From Candidatus Peregrinibacteria bacterium (GTDB taxonomy: Bacteria > Patescibacteriota > Gracilibacteria > Peribacterales > Peribacteraceae): a stretch of 6,277 bases of DNA. The position numbers and the translations under genes are program-made. The DNA is taken from assembly GCA_016866815.1 (NCBI GenBank), contig VGKZ01000064.1, forward strand, positions 1-6,277. Direction: 5' to 3'. Positions within the stretch are counted from its first letter, which is position 1; each line of letters begins with the position of its first letter. Below the pieces are notes generated by a model, which saw only the letters and a list, made by a program, of their open reading frames with translations, was not told the DNA's origin and made no database searches. Of this stretch, positions 1 through 6,241 are shown piece after piece.

Positions 1-149
1 GAGTACCGTCCGTACAGTCCCGGGGGGACGCGGACAGTGCAAAGCGCGAGTCGCAGCCCTCCCTGCTGGAGGCGCGCTCGACGAAGGTGGAATTGGACGA
101 AGGGGAACTGGAGGTTCCGGCGTTCATGCGGAAGCCTATTAGTCGATAA
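1..149 (+). CDS. ftsZ: Cell division protein FtsZ, C-terminal end only (5' truncated by window)
   Basis: Read in the frame that begins at base 3, this stretch encodes 48 residues and stops at TAA (147-149). The end of the protein reads ELEVPAFMRKPISR. This matches the conserved FtsZ C-terminal peptide (D/E-hydrophobic-PAF-hydrophobic-R, as in E. coli LDIPAFLRKQ), which binds partners such as FtsA and ZipA. It is preceded by a polar, Ser/Glu/Arg-rich stretch typical of the disordered FtsZ linker. FtsZ is the tubulin-like GTPase that forms the cytokinetic ring under the membrane. The GTPase domain lies outside the window, so the call rests on the tail peptide alone. The gene converges on dut, 130 bases away, with a terminator-like hairpin 17 bases after the stop. 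Confidence 0.85.
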   Translation, partial: VPSVQSRGDADSAKRESQPSLLEARSTKVELDEGELEVPAFMRKPISR

Positions 150-165
150 GAATCCGATATACGGG

Positions 166-196
166 GAACGCTTCAGGGAGAGGCGTTCTTCGTTGT
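166..196 (+). terminator. Putative rho-independent terminator of ftsZ
   Basis: Bases 166-174 (GAACGCTTC) pair with 180-188 (GAGGCGTTC) as a 9-bp stem with one G-U pair and a 5-base loop (AGGGA). The stem begins 17 bases after the ftsZ stop. It is followed by TTCGTTGT, which is T-rich but not a clean T-run, so termination strength is uncertain. The position right after ftsZ and before a convergent gene supports the role. Confidence 0.5.
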
Positions 197-234
197 ACAT
201 AAGAGGTTGCCGAAGTTTCCAAGGTATCCGAGGT

Positions 235-258
235 AAAAAACACTCCCTTCGGAAACGT
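235..258 (-). terminator. Putative rho-independent terminator of dut
   Basis: On the minus strand, ACGTTTCC (258-251) can pair with GGGAGTGT (247-240) around a GAA loop, though three of the eight pairs are G-U. The stem is followed by five or six T (240-235). It starts about 20 bases after the dut stop codon. The weak stem is the main doubt. A longer imperfect pairing of 211-220 with 251-260 is an alternative fold of the same region. Confidence 0.4.
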
Positions 259-279
259 CGAAAACCCTTTTCCCTTCGG

Positions 280-711
280 CTACTTTCCGGTTGACCCAAA
301 CCCTCCGCGGGATACATTCGCCAATACCTCCTCCTCCACCCACTCCGCCGTTTCGATCTTCACGAACATTCCCTGTGCAATGCGTTCTCCGCGTTCCACG
401 GTCACGGGCGCATCGGAAATATTCTGCACCTGGACGAGGATTTCGTCTTTCGGGCCGTGGTAGTCGCCGTCGATGACGCCGATGCTGTGGGGGCACACCA
501 GGGCCTTCTTCCGGGGCAGGGACGAACGGGGGACGATGAGCAGGGCATACCCCTCCGGCACCTTCACCACCACGTTCCCGGGTACCAGTGCTATCTGCTT
601 CGGCATGATCACGGTGGTTTCCCGCGTGACCAGGTCAAAACCGACGGAACCGTTCGTTTCGTGCTTGGGGAGCGGGAGGGAGGCATCTACACGCCTGATG
701 GAAATCTGCAT
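280..711 (-). CDS. dut: Deoxyuridine 5'-triphosphate nucleotidohydrolase (dUTPase)
   Basis: This enzyme hydrolyses dUTP to dUMP and pyrophosphate with Mg2+. It keeps uracil out of DNA and supplies dUMP for thymidylate synthesis; the family is usually a cytoplasmic homotrimer. All five trimeric dUTPase motifs are present (numbered from ATG 711): motif I GSVGFDLVT (21-29), motif II PRSSL (61-65), motif III GVIDGDYHG (78-86) with the catalytic Asp (81) and uracil-contacting Tyr (84), motif IV RGERIAQ (107-113), and the C-terminal P-loop-like motif V RGGFGSTG (135-142). The length of 143 aa is normal. I chose ATG 711 (MQISIRR) because it fits the usual dUTPase N-terminus; an in-frame TTG at 717 would add two residues. 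No good Shine-Dalgarno sits close to either start; GGAG lies about 20 bases upstream of 711. It is the last gene of the minus-strand block, 84 bases after the large gene's stop, and probably depends on upstream translation. It ends with TAG. Confidence 0.95.
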   Translation of the reverse strand: MQISIRRVDASLPLPKHETNGSVGFDLVTRETTVIMPKQIALVPGNVVVKVPEGYALLIVPRSSLPRKKALVCPHSIGVIDGDYHGPKDEILVQVQNISDAPVTVERGERIAQGMFVKIETAEWVEEEVLANVSRGGFGSTGK

Positions 712-785
712 GGCCAAAGCATGGGGATTTTCTCCGTGGAATGCAACCGTACAGTCGCATCAATGATGACCTTCCCCATGCCCAT
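687..785 (-). CDS. Possible 32-aa leader ORF overlapping the dut start
   Basis: An ATG at 785 opens a short reading frame beginning MGMGKVIIDATV and ending at TAG (689-687). It has the best ribosome binding site in the window: AAGGAG at 796-791, five bases before the ATG. Its 3' end overlaps the first codons of dut in another frame by about 25 bases. Ribosomes stopping at 687 would therefore be close to the dut start at 711 and could re-initiate there. The peptide resembles nothing I know. It may be a coupling or leader peptide rather than a functional protein, or the ribosome site may be fortuitous. GTG at 788 and ATG at 779 are alternative in-frame starts. Confidence 0.3.
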   Translation of the reverse strand: MGMGKVIIDATVRLHSTEKIPMLWPCRFPSGV

Positions 786-790
786 CACCG

Positions 791-796
791 CTCCTT
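791..796 (-). promoter_or_regulatory. Strong Shine-Dalgarno (AAGGAG) overlapping the large gene's stop
   Basis: AAGGAG on the minus strand (796-791) shares a base with the TGA stop of the 1536-aa gene and sits five bases before ATG 785. It is too far from the dut start (about 79 bases to ATG 711) to serve dut directly. It is the only near-perfect Shine-Dalgarno I see before a minus-strand gene here, so it probably recruits ribosomes into the short ORF and only indirectly into dut. Confidence 0.45.
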
Positions 797-3700
797 CAGC
801 CGTTTTTTTCGTGCTGTGACCGCTCCTTGAAATATTCTTCCACCGCGGATCTCGTCAGACTATCGTTGCCGTTTTCTTCGTGCAATTTATCAGCATATTT
901 CACAAGCAATCTCGTGAGCGTCTGCCGGTTAGCGGGATCAGCAAGAGCGCGCGAAAGTTCCTGTTCAAAGGATTTTATCCCTTTGAAGTTTTTACTCTGC
1001 TCATCGTCTTTACGAACGGAAATGTCTTCTGCACTGCGCACGAATTGCTCCGGTCCAACACCGACTTTTGCCCAATCGATAGACGTTCCCAGTCCTGAAA
1101 TTAGGTCCTTTACAAATGTGTTATTTGGAATGCGATAATCTTGTACGCTGTATTTTCCTGTCGATGGCCCGTGCCCCTGAATATTCGCCCAGGAAAGCGT
1201 ACTGCGGTTTTCACGGTCGGCACCGTTCCGGGTCACGATGTTGTCGTACAGAATGTATGCAGTGACGGACTTTGCCGCTTCCATGGCATCTCCTTGCGTA
1301 AACTTTCCCAATTCTGCGAGACGCGCCAGTATTTTGAATTTCGTTCCGAAACCCGTGTAGCCGTTTTTGACGGCTTCTGGACTCAATTTTTCCCGGCCTC
1401 CGGAGATGATGTCCGTCATACGCTTGACGGTTTCGTAGTCCGCCTGCGCCATGATGGTCGGGATGTCTTCGTGATCCAGGTCTTCTGCACGCGTACCGGA
1501 TGAGGCTTTGGAGATACGTGAGCTCGCTCCTTCATCTCGCAGCACTTCCAGGTGCAGCCATAGTGTGGTTTTTTGCCCCGGCGAAAAACGTTCGCTCCCT
1601 GACTTCGCTTCATCCAATCGTTTTCCTAGTGCAAGGATTTCCGGATACGTGTTGTGCTTAGATTTGAAGTAATCGATCATCGGGAACTGGTTCACAATTC
1701 CTCCGCTCTGACCGGCGAGCGCACGAAGACGGTCGATTGAGAGTAATTTGTAGCGGATGCCCTGAACAAGGAAGAACATCTTGTCCTCCATCGTCATCTG
1801 TCCGTTACGCATCGAATAGTGCAGAAGCTCTTCATACAGATGCGGATCCACTTCGTCCGGCACGTGATCACCTCTCTCATGGGCTTCCACAAATTGCTCA
1901 AGTTGCCGACTGAGCCGCTTGCGAAGCCCGCCCTTAATGTTTGCCAACTGGTCGGCGGTCGGCGTAAATTGATCTTTGCCTTTTTTAATACCGGCGCTGT
2001 TATCCTGTTTCCATTCGAAGAACTTGTGCTTGTCGGACCAGATGACTGAGACCATTTTCTGGAGCCAGAAGTCACGCACAATGTCGCTTGCCGCCATTGC
2101 CTCCGTTGGAATGGTAATTCCACTGAGTTTACTGAGCGTTCTCCAGAATCCTTGGTTATTGAGACCAAGGTGCCCACGGCTGATGAGGAGCTCCACAATT
2201 GCACGTACCTGGTCTTTGTCGTTTGCATTACCAAGCAGGTCTTCCAGATCGTGTGGGTCCAGGTTTTCGTACGCGTCTTTCCATACTTTCACGTTCCCAA
2301 GTTCCGATGCCTGCTCGCGTCTGCGGAATTCGTTTTCCAGCTGTCCGGCGTACGGCACCCAACGGGGGATCCACTTGGTGAGTCCCTGACCGAGCGTACT
2401 CTGCACCCTCTCTCCACGGCGCTTCCACATACGTTTTATGTCTTCCGCTCCGGACTGGCACATCTGGATGATGTCGTTGATTGACACCCAGTCGATGGAA
2501 TTCCAGAGACCGAGCAGCCCCCTCTGTCCTTGACCTGTGGCGCCGGTAGTGTCCATTTCCTTGGATGTAATTGCTTCCATTTTTTTTTCTGCTTCGGACA
2601 AAAAATCATTGCGCATGAGAACCAGTTTTTGGCCGATGATGTTTTCGTCGAATGAATCTCCTCCATAGTATGGCTCTTTGATTTCTGTGGTAAATGCTGC
2701 TTCCCATTCATCCACCCAGGCCGTAAATTCACCAACTCCACGAGTGTTCTGATGCGTCGAAATGAAGTTTCGTATCTGAACGAAAGCATTCTGAGCTTCT
2801 GTGATTTCCGTCCCGATCATGCGGGTGTTGCCCCCTGAGTTAGATCCACCTTCACTATCATCGGTGTCATCATCATGTGTCATGTTGCGCATAACATGCG
2901 GCCGTGCGCGTTCGTCCTCTGGCACATCCAGTGTCGCCTCACTGCTCTCCGCCGATCGCGGAGTTTCATCTTCAGCGAGGAGCGTGCAGAGTTCCGCTTC
3001 TTCGGTGTTACCTTGCGGTCTGCCGCTCTCGTCCCACGTTGCGTATCTGTTCAGCGCTTCGTCCATCAGATGCTCCCGCACACGGGCATCCGCGCGCATC
3101 GCCGCCAGTCGCTCCAGTTTCTCGTCCCCGACGTTATCCTCGGGGAGCTTGAGCTTCTCACGTTCGAAGTCGAGGTATTTCTTGCGGGTGTTTTCATCAA
3201 CGTGCCAGTTCCCGGCAAGCTGATCGACCATGCTCCAACCGCTTTTGCCGTCGCTCGTTTGCCGCTGGAGTGCCAGGTGCATCACACCGAGGATCTTCGG
3301 CATGAGCCCCGTCCGGAACACGAGTGCATCGACGATAGCGTGTCCTTCCTCGTGATGGACGATTCTCGTCCGTGCCTCTTCGTCGGAGACCCCCCATTCC
3401 TGTGCTTTGAGAGCAACGTTCGAGGCATCGAGTGCAATGACGTTATCTTTAGAGCGGAATTCGGCATCTTTGCCTTCTCTCAGACTCTCTTCCACGACGT
3501 GTACCGCCTGAAGAGCAGCGGTGGCGTCGCGCATTTTCTTCACCTGCAACCGGCACTCACGGAGTTTCCGTTTCCCTTCCTCGCGCGTTGCCGCATCCCT
3601 TCCGCGCTCCGCACCCTTCGCGAACTGCAGTTTCGCAAGGACATCGGCACCGATGACACCGAGTTCCTCGTTGATCGGCAGGTGCTTGCACAGTGTGTTG

Positions 3701-5406
3701 TCCCGCAGGAGAGGTTGCTCCTGCAGTTCTTTCAGCGCCTGCCCCAATGCCTGCTGCGTTTCCGTCCGTGTGCCTTCCGTATTGTCCGTTTTGTCGTTTG
3801 CAATGTCCTTCTTGTCCGCGAGCATGTGCGACAGGATTGTCGGACTTTCGATCGCAAGCAGGATCGTATCCAGTTTTTTCCTGCGTGAGATATCGAGATT
3901 GAGACGGAGCAAATCCAGATCTTCAGGCGTCGCTTCCCGGTCACGGACGCGTACGGCCGTCTCTGCATACTCCTCGAGATTGAGAACGAATTGTTCGGGT
4001 GCATCCGGCGAACCGTCGGGCAGACATACGGACGCGACTTCTTCCAGCAGCTTCGGATGCTGCTGCAACTGTGTGACGGCGTCGCTCAGACGTTCCGCCG
4101 TCGCGGCAGCCCAAGCTTCTGCGGCTTTGCGTTCGGACGAAGCTTCACCGAGGAGTCGTTTGATGAGAAGGTCTTCGTTGTCTTCATCCAGCCAGGAGAG
4201 CCCATCCAGTTGCGCTCCGAGTGCCTCGGCGCTCCTCATGAATGTATCACTGTCGGTGTCCGGCAGATTTTTCGGATCGTCCTGAGGAGGTTGTTCGTTT
4301 TCCCTGATTTTCGATGTCCGCTGTACGCGGAGAAACGTGAGTTTGATATTCTCGATCGATCCCTCCACTTCTTTGGTGCTGATGCCGAAGCGCTTTGCAA
4401 TCGCTTCCAAGTCATTTGAGCCTGCTTTTTCTGTGATGACTTTCCGGAGATTCTCCAGACGGTCATCCAGTGCGGCTGCACGTTCCGCAAGACGGCGTTC
4501 CAGATTCTTCTTCGCCTCCAGCTGCTGAGTTTCGAATTTGCGCCGCACATCATCTGTGTTGGAAAGCGTACTGTCTCCTCCCATGTCTTTCTGTTCCAGA
4601 ATCGCAAGTTTTCTTGCAGCGATGATTTTATTCAGGAGGAGACCGCGTTTGAAGTCTACGGCATCTGCACCCGCGGGTATTGAGATCGATGCGGGCGGCA
4701 CATTGAGCGCGGTGAGTGTTGTATCGATGCGCGCTTCATTCCACTGCGCCAATCCGTATTCGTACGTCTTCCACTGCACGTCTGCTTCGTCACTTGCCAC
4801 GCCCGTTGGGTCCAGCCCTTCGAGGAAGCCTTTCCTCCGCGCTTCGTCGGTGATGGTCCTGTCGATTTCCGCGATCTTTCCTACACCGCTCTCACCGACC
4901 TGCGCGATCAGTTCGTCGTAGTGCGCTCTGCGGTTTTCGAAGGCGGCGGCAAATGCCCCGGCAATGCGGTGGTTGCGGATCTGCTTCGCCAGGAGTGCGA
5001 GCAAGCGCTTGCGCGTTTCTTCCGCGGCCTCCGCATCAGCCTCGCCGGACGTCAGTTCCACGTACTGTGCGCTCAGTGTGATGATCTCTTTCGCTTCCTT
5101 CGTATCGCGAATGCGCTCGTCGGCCCGTAGAATATCTGTTGCCTGTTCGAGGACGAATTCCGATTGCAGTGCGCTCTCCGCCAGCGCTTCCAGATGTTCA
5201 ACACTGCTGCGTGTGTGTCCGCTGATATGTTCGACTGGCAGGGGAGCGGAATCCGGTCGCTCACCGTCGCCCTGCTCTCTCTGGCGGTCATCCTCGTTGC
5301 CGGAGCCCGAAGCACTCTGGCGTTTGTCTTTCGCAAAAGCCAACCGTCTCTCCCTTTCGGGGTGGTGTTCAAAGGCGAAGTGCCAGTGGCTGCGGTTCGG
5401 CAGCAT
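796..5406 (-). CDS. Giant 1536-aa protein with HEEGH metallopeptidase-type motif, family unknown
   Basis: I do not recognise the family. There is no obvious signal peptide or membrane helix, so it is probably cytoplasmic. Order of parts: residues 1-60 charged and low-complexity (SGSGNEDDRQREQGDGERPD), probably disordered; about 70-660 mostly helical, with a likely coiled coil at 285-327 and an HTH-like segment at 332-355; then HHEEGHAIVDAL, with the HExxH-type zinc site at 685-689 (codons 3354-3340). This resembles the HEAGH site of FtsH-type (M41) peptidases. MDEALNRYA (781-789) looks like a gluzincin third-ligand helix, with Glu783 the candidate ligand; this is inference. An acidic, Ser/Gly-rich linker (about 806-862) precedes a second half (863-1536) rich in Trp, Leu and charged residues with no motif I know. 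No AAA ATPase domain is present, so it is not FtsH. ATG 5406 directly follows the upstream TAA (TAAATG) with no clear Shine-Dalgarno, suggesting translational coupling. It ends with TGA. Confidence 0.9.
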   Translation of the reverse strand: MLPNRSHWHFAFEHHPERERRLAFAKDKRQSASGSGNEDDRQREQGDGERPDSAPLPVEHISGHTRSSVEHLEALAESALQSEFVLEQATDILRADERIRDTKEAKEIITLSAQYVELTSGEADAEAAEETRKRLLALLAKQIRNHRIAGAFAAAFENRRAHYDELIAQVGESGVGKIAEIDRTITDEARRKGFLEGLDPTGVASDEADVQWKTYEYGLAQWNEARIDTTLTALNVPPASISIPAGADAVDFKRGLLLNKIIAARKLAILEQKDMGGDSTLSNTDDVRRKFETQQLEAKKNLERRLAERAAALDDRLENLRKVITEKAGSNDLEAIAKRFGISTKEVEGSIENIKLTFLRVQRTSKIRENEQPPQDDPKNLPDTDSDTFMRSAEALGAQLDGLSWLDEDNEDLLIKRLLGEASSERKAAEAWAAATAERLSDAVTQLQQHPKLLEEVASVCLPDGSPDAPEQFVLNLEEYAETAVRVRDREATPEDLDLLRLNLDISRRKKLDTILLAIESPTILSHMLADKKDIANDKTDNTEGTRTETQQALGQALKELQEQPLLRDNTLCKHLPINEELGVIGADVLAKLQFAKGAERGRDAATREEGKRKLRECRLQVKKMRDATAALQAVHVVEESLREGKDAEFRSKDNVIALDASNVALKAQEWGVSDEEARTRIVHHEEGHAIVDALVFRTGLMPKILGVMHLALQRQTSDGKSGWSMVDQLAGNWHVDENTRKKYLDFEREKLKLPEDNVGDEKLERLAAMRADARVREHLMDEALNRYATWDESGRPQGNTEEAELCTLLAEDETPRSAESSEATLDVPEDERARPHVMRNMTHDDDTDDSEGGSNSGGNTRMIGTEITEAQNAFVQIRNFISTHQNTRGVGEFTAWVDEWEAAFTTEIKEPYYGGDSFDENIIGQKLVLMRNDFLSEAEKKMEAITSKEMDTTGATGQGQRGLLGLWNSIDWVSINDIIQMCQSGAEDIKRMWKRRGERVQSTLGQGLTKWIPRWVPYAGQLENEFRRREQASELGNVKVWKDAYENLDPHDLEDLLGNANDKDQVRAIVELLISRGHLGLNNQGFWRTLSKLSGITIPTEAMAASDIVRDFWLQKMVSVIWSDKHKFFEWKQDNSAGIKKGKDQFTPTADQLANIKGGLRKRLSRQLEQFVEAHERGDHVPDEVDPHLYEELLHYSMRNGQMTMEDKMFFLVQGIRYKLLSIDRLRALAGQSGGIVNQFPMIDYFKSKHNTYPEILALGKRLDEAKSGSERFSPGQKTTLWLHLEVLRDEGASSRISKASSGTRAEDLDHEDIPTIMAQADYETVKRMTDIISGGREKLSPEAVKNGYTGFGTKFKILARLAELGKFTQGDAMEAAKSVTAYILYDNIVTRNGADRENRSTLSWANIQGHGPSTGKYSVQDYRIPNNTFVKDLISGLGTSIDWAKVGVGPEQFVRSAEDISVRKDDEQSKNFKGIKSFEQELSRALADPANRQTLTRLLVKYADKLHEENGNDSLTRSAVEEYFKERSQHEKNG

Positions 5407-5886
5407 TTATATTTTAAGGATTCTTATAAACATGTCAACTACTGATTCTCTGCCGTCCGGAAGCTCTTCGATGAATTCCGCAAGAATCTCATGGAGCGAG
5501 AATGCACTGATCGGTCCCGTGAGGATGCTCACCGGGTTCCCACCCTTTTTCCTCTCGATCGTCAGACGAGCGAAATTCTTTCCCCGGAGGATCCAGTAGC
5601 CTCTGCACTCGTTCCATTCGGTGAAGGTGTCTCCGATGGCGTACCCCCGCTTCCAGATGCGCATGCGCTTGTCCGCAGGTGCATGGGTATGTGTTTTCCA
5701 GTAGATTCCGGTGATGGCGACGATCAGTACTGTGAACGTCCAGCCTCCGGACAGAATGCTGTAGAGGAGACTTCCGAGAACGACGACGCATGCGCCGATG
5801 TACCACAGCAGCCCGCGTTCCTGATGCAGGTGCTGCGGCGCGTACCACTGGAGTACGGGGTCTTCGGGAGGGATAGGTGTTTGCAT
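5407..5886 (-). CDS. Two-helix membrane protein with C-terminal soluble domain (CPR-type hypothetical)
   Basis: This is a 159-aa protein. After a short polar N-terminus (residues 1-24) come two hydrophobic segments: TM1 about 26-44 (LLWYIGACVVVLGSLLYSI) and TM2 about 49-63 (WTFTVLIVAITGIYW). A soluble domain of about 95 residues follows and ends in IRILKI. The layout matches a family I recall as frequent in CPR bacteria: a WxAP-type N-terminus, a WY at the first helix, a domain with a G-x-x-x-G then a Trp-containing strand (here YAIGDTFTEWNECRGYWIL), and a terminal LKI. Members are usually annotated as hypothetical. The domain may have a PH-like fold (inference). It ends with TAA immediately before the ATG of the giant HEEGH protein, so both are probably made from one transcript and may work together at the membrane. 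ATG 5886 has only a weak upstream GAGGA at an overlong distance. Confidence 0.85.
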   Translation of the reverse strand: MQTPIPPEDPVLQWYAPQHLHQERGLLWYIGACVVVLGSLLYSILSGGWTFTVLIVAITGIYWKTHTHAPADKRMRIWKRGYAIGDTFTEWNECRGYWILRGKNFARLTIERKKGGNPVSILTGPISAFSLHEILAEFIEELPDGRESVVDMFIRILKI

Positions 5887-5909
5887 AGGTTTTTGTGTGT
5901 AATCCTCTA

Positions 5910-5915
5910 ATTATA
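5910..5915 (-). promoter_or_regulatory. -10 box of the minus-strand gene block
   Basis: A perfect TATAAT reads leftwards at 5915-5910, about 24 bases before ATG 5886. That allows a start site near 5903 and a short leader of under 20 bases. No convincing -35 box lies 16-18 bases upstream. It is the best candidate promoter for the membrane protein, giant protein and dut as one transcription unit. Confidence 0.5.
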
Positions 5916-5949
5916 GCGGAAAACCCTCTTTTCGGACACGGGAGATACG

Positions 5950-5980
5950 TTGCAATAAATAGATTTCATTGTATTATAAT
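5950..5980 (+). promoter_or_regulatory. Possible sigma-70 promoter firing rightwards
   Basis: TTGCAA (5950-5955) and a perfect TATAAT (5975-5980) are separated by 19 bases, slightly longer than ideal. The surrounding sequence is locally AT-rich. No convincing protein gene follows, so the product would be a small RNA or the tRNA transcript beginning at 6242. The TATAAT core is partly symmetric (ATTATAAT), so part of the match may simply reflect AT-richness. Confidence 0.3.
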
Positions 5981-6068
5981 TTTTGTTGGAACATGGCTTC
6001 AGCATGAGAAGAATACGTCGATCCCCCTCAGAATTCCTTGTTGTCAGCATGAAGACTTGTTAGGCTTT

Positions 6069-6083
6069 CCCGCACTGTGCGGG
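6069..6083. repeat. Perfect hairpin CCCGCAC-T-GTGCGGG
   Basis: The two arms at 6069-6075 and 6077-6083 are perfectly complementary around one central base, giving about six pairs with a three-base loop. TTT precedes it on the + strand and no T-run follows, so it is a poor intrinsic terminator in either direction. Its right arm can also pair with CCCGC at 6093-6097 (GCGGG at 6079-6083), so two alternative folds compete. It may end a small transcript from the promoter-like site at 5950-5980. Confidence 0.6.
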
Positions 6084-6101
6084 CAATTAGCTCCCGCCTT
6101 C

Positions 6102-6118
6102 GTCTGCTTGAGGCGGAC
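6102..6118. repeat. Inverted repeat GTCTGC / GCGGAC
   Basis: GTCTGC (6102-6107) pairs with GCGGAC (6113-6118), with one G-U pair, around the loop TTGAG. An overlapping alternative pairs CCGCCT (6094-6099) with AGGCGG (6111-6116). It lies four bases before the 20-bp palindrome and is probably part of the same repeat element. Confidence 0.55.
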
Positions 6119-6122
6119 TACG

Positions 6123-6142
6123 CCTGCCTGCCGGCAGGCAGG
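6123..6142. repeat. Perfect 20-bp palindrome CCTGCCTGCCGGCAGGCAGG
   Basis: All ten base pairs around the central CCGG are complementary, and each arm is itself a CCTG tandem. From memory, sequences of this kind recur between genes across CPR genomes and yield false peptides such as PACRQAG. It may be a dispersed palindromic repeat. Only one copy is in this window, so dispersal cannot be shown here. Confidence 0.7.
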
Positions 6143-6241
6143 GCGGGCGGGCAGTTGGGCCGCGCGAGGCTCGCCGAGCGCGCACAGAGAAAAGCGTCAC
6201 ATGACGCTCGCGCTGATCATTCCATCAAAAGCATCTCATTC

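Larger units (their letters stand above)
6080..6202 (+). pseudogene. Possible tRNA remnant broken by palindromic sequence
   Basis: Three segments match the adjacent tRNA gene in the same order and strand. CGGGCAATTAGCTC (6080-6093) equals 6241-6254, covering the acceptor strand and the first D-stem arm. CAGTTGG (6152-6158) equals 6254-6260, in the D loop. AGCGTCACAT (6193-6202) equals 6265-6274, from the end of the D arm into the anticodon arm. The hairpin and palindrome sequence lies between the first two, and a second GC-rich inverted repeat lies between the last two. No T-arm or 3' half is visible. This reads as a partial duplicate of the tRNA 5' half with insertions, or as independent sequence patched with tRNA fragments. 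The 14-base match is unlikely by chance; the 7-base match alone would mean nothing. Confidence 0.4.
5887..6241. other. Noncoding region with hairpin cluster between gene block and tRNA
   Basis: No believable gene lies in these 355 bases. The AT-rich left part (5887-5990) holds two promoter-like sites facing opposite ways. The middle (5991-6068) shows nothing recognisable apart from CAGCATGA occurring twice (near 6001 and 6045). The right part (6069-6208) is GC-rich and packed with inverted repeats, a G-run cluster and fragments matching the adjacent tRNA. Open frames crossing it give peptides such as ACLPAG and TPACRQAG, which arise from the palindrome and are typical false ORFs. Confidence 0.7.

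Noticed and set aside
37..294. 85-codon open frame over the ftsZ tail and the convergent intergenic region
   Set aside because: It runs out of frame with the ftsZ C-terminal peptide, is strongly Arg-biased and crosses the terminator-like hairpins.
796..798. TGA recoded as glycine (genetic code 25, as in Gracilibacteria and Absconditabacteria)
   Set aside because: The 1536-codon gene has no in-frame TGA and uses GGN freely for Gly. Code-25 organisms use TGA often and are, as far as I recall, AT-rich.
3340..3354. Giant protein as an FtsH (M41) protease because of HEEGH
   Set aside because: No membrane helices, Walker A/B or second-region-of-homology motifs of FtsH are visible; only the short zinc-site motif is shared.
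2875..3888. 337-codon open frame on the + strand
   Set aside because: It lies wholly antisense to the giant gene. The peptide has no recognisable domain and biased composition, as expected for a shadow frame of a GC-rich gene.
3521..4285. 254-codon Ser/Arg-rich open frame on the + strand
   Set aside because: Also antisense to the giant gene. The very high Ser and Arg content is the mirror of Glu, Ala and Arg codons on the true strand.
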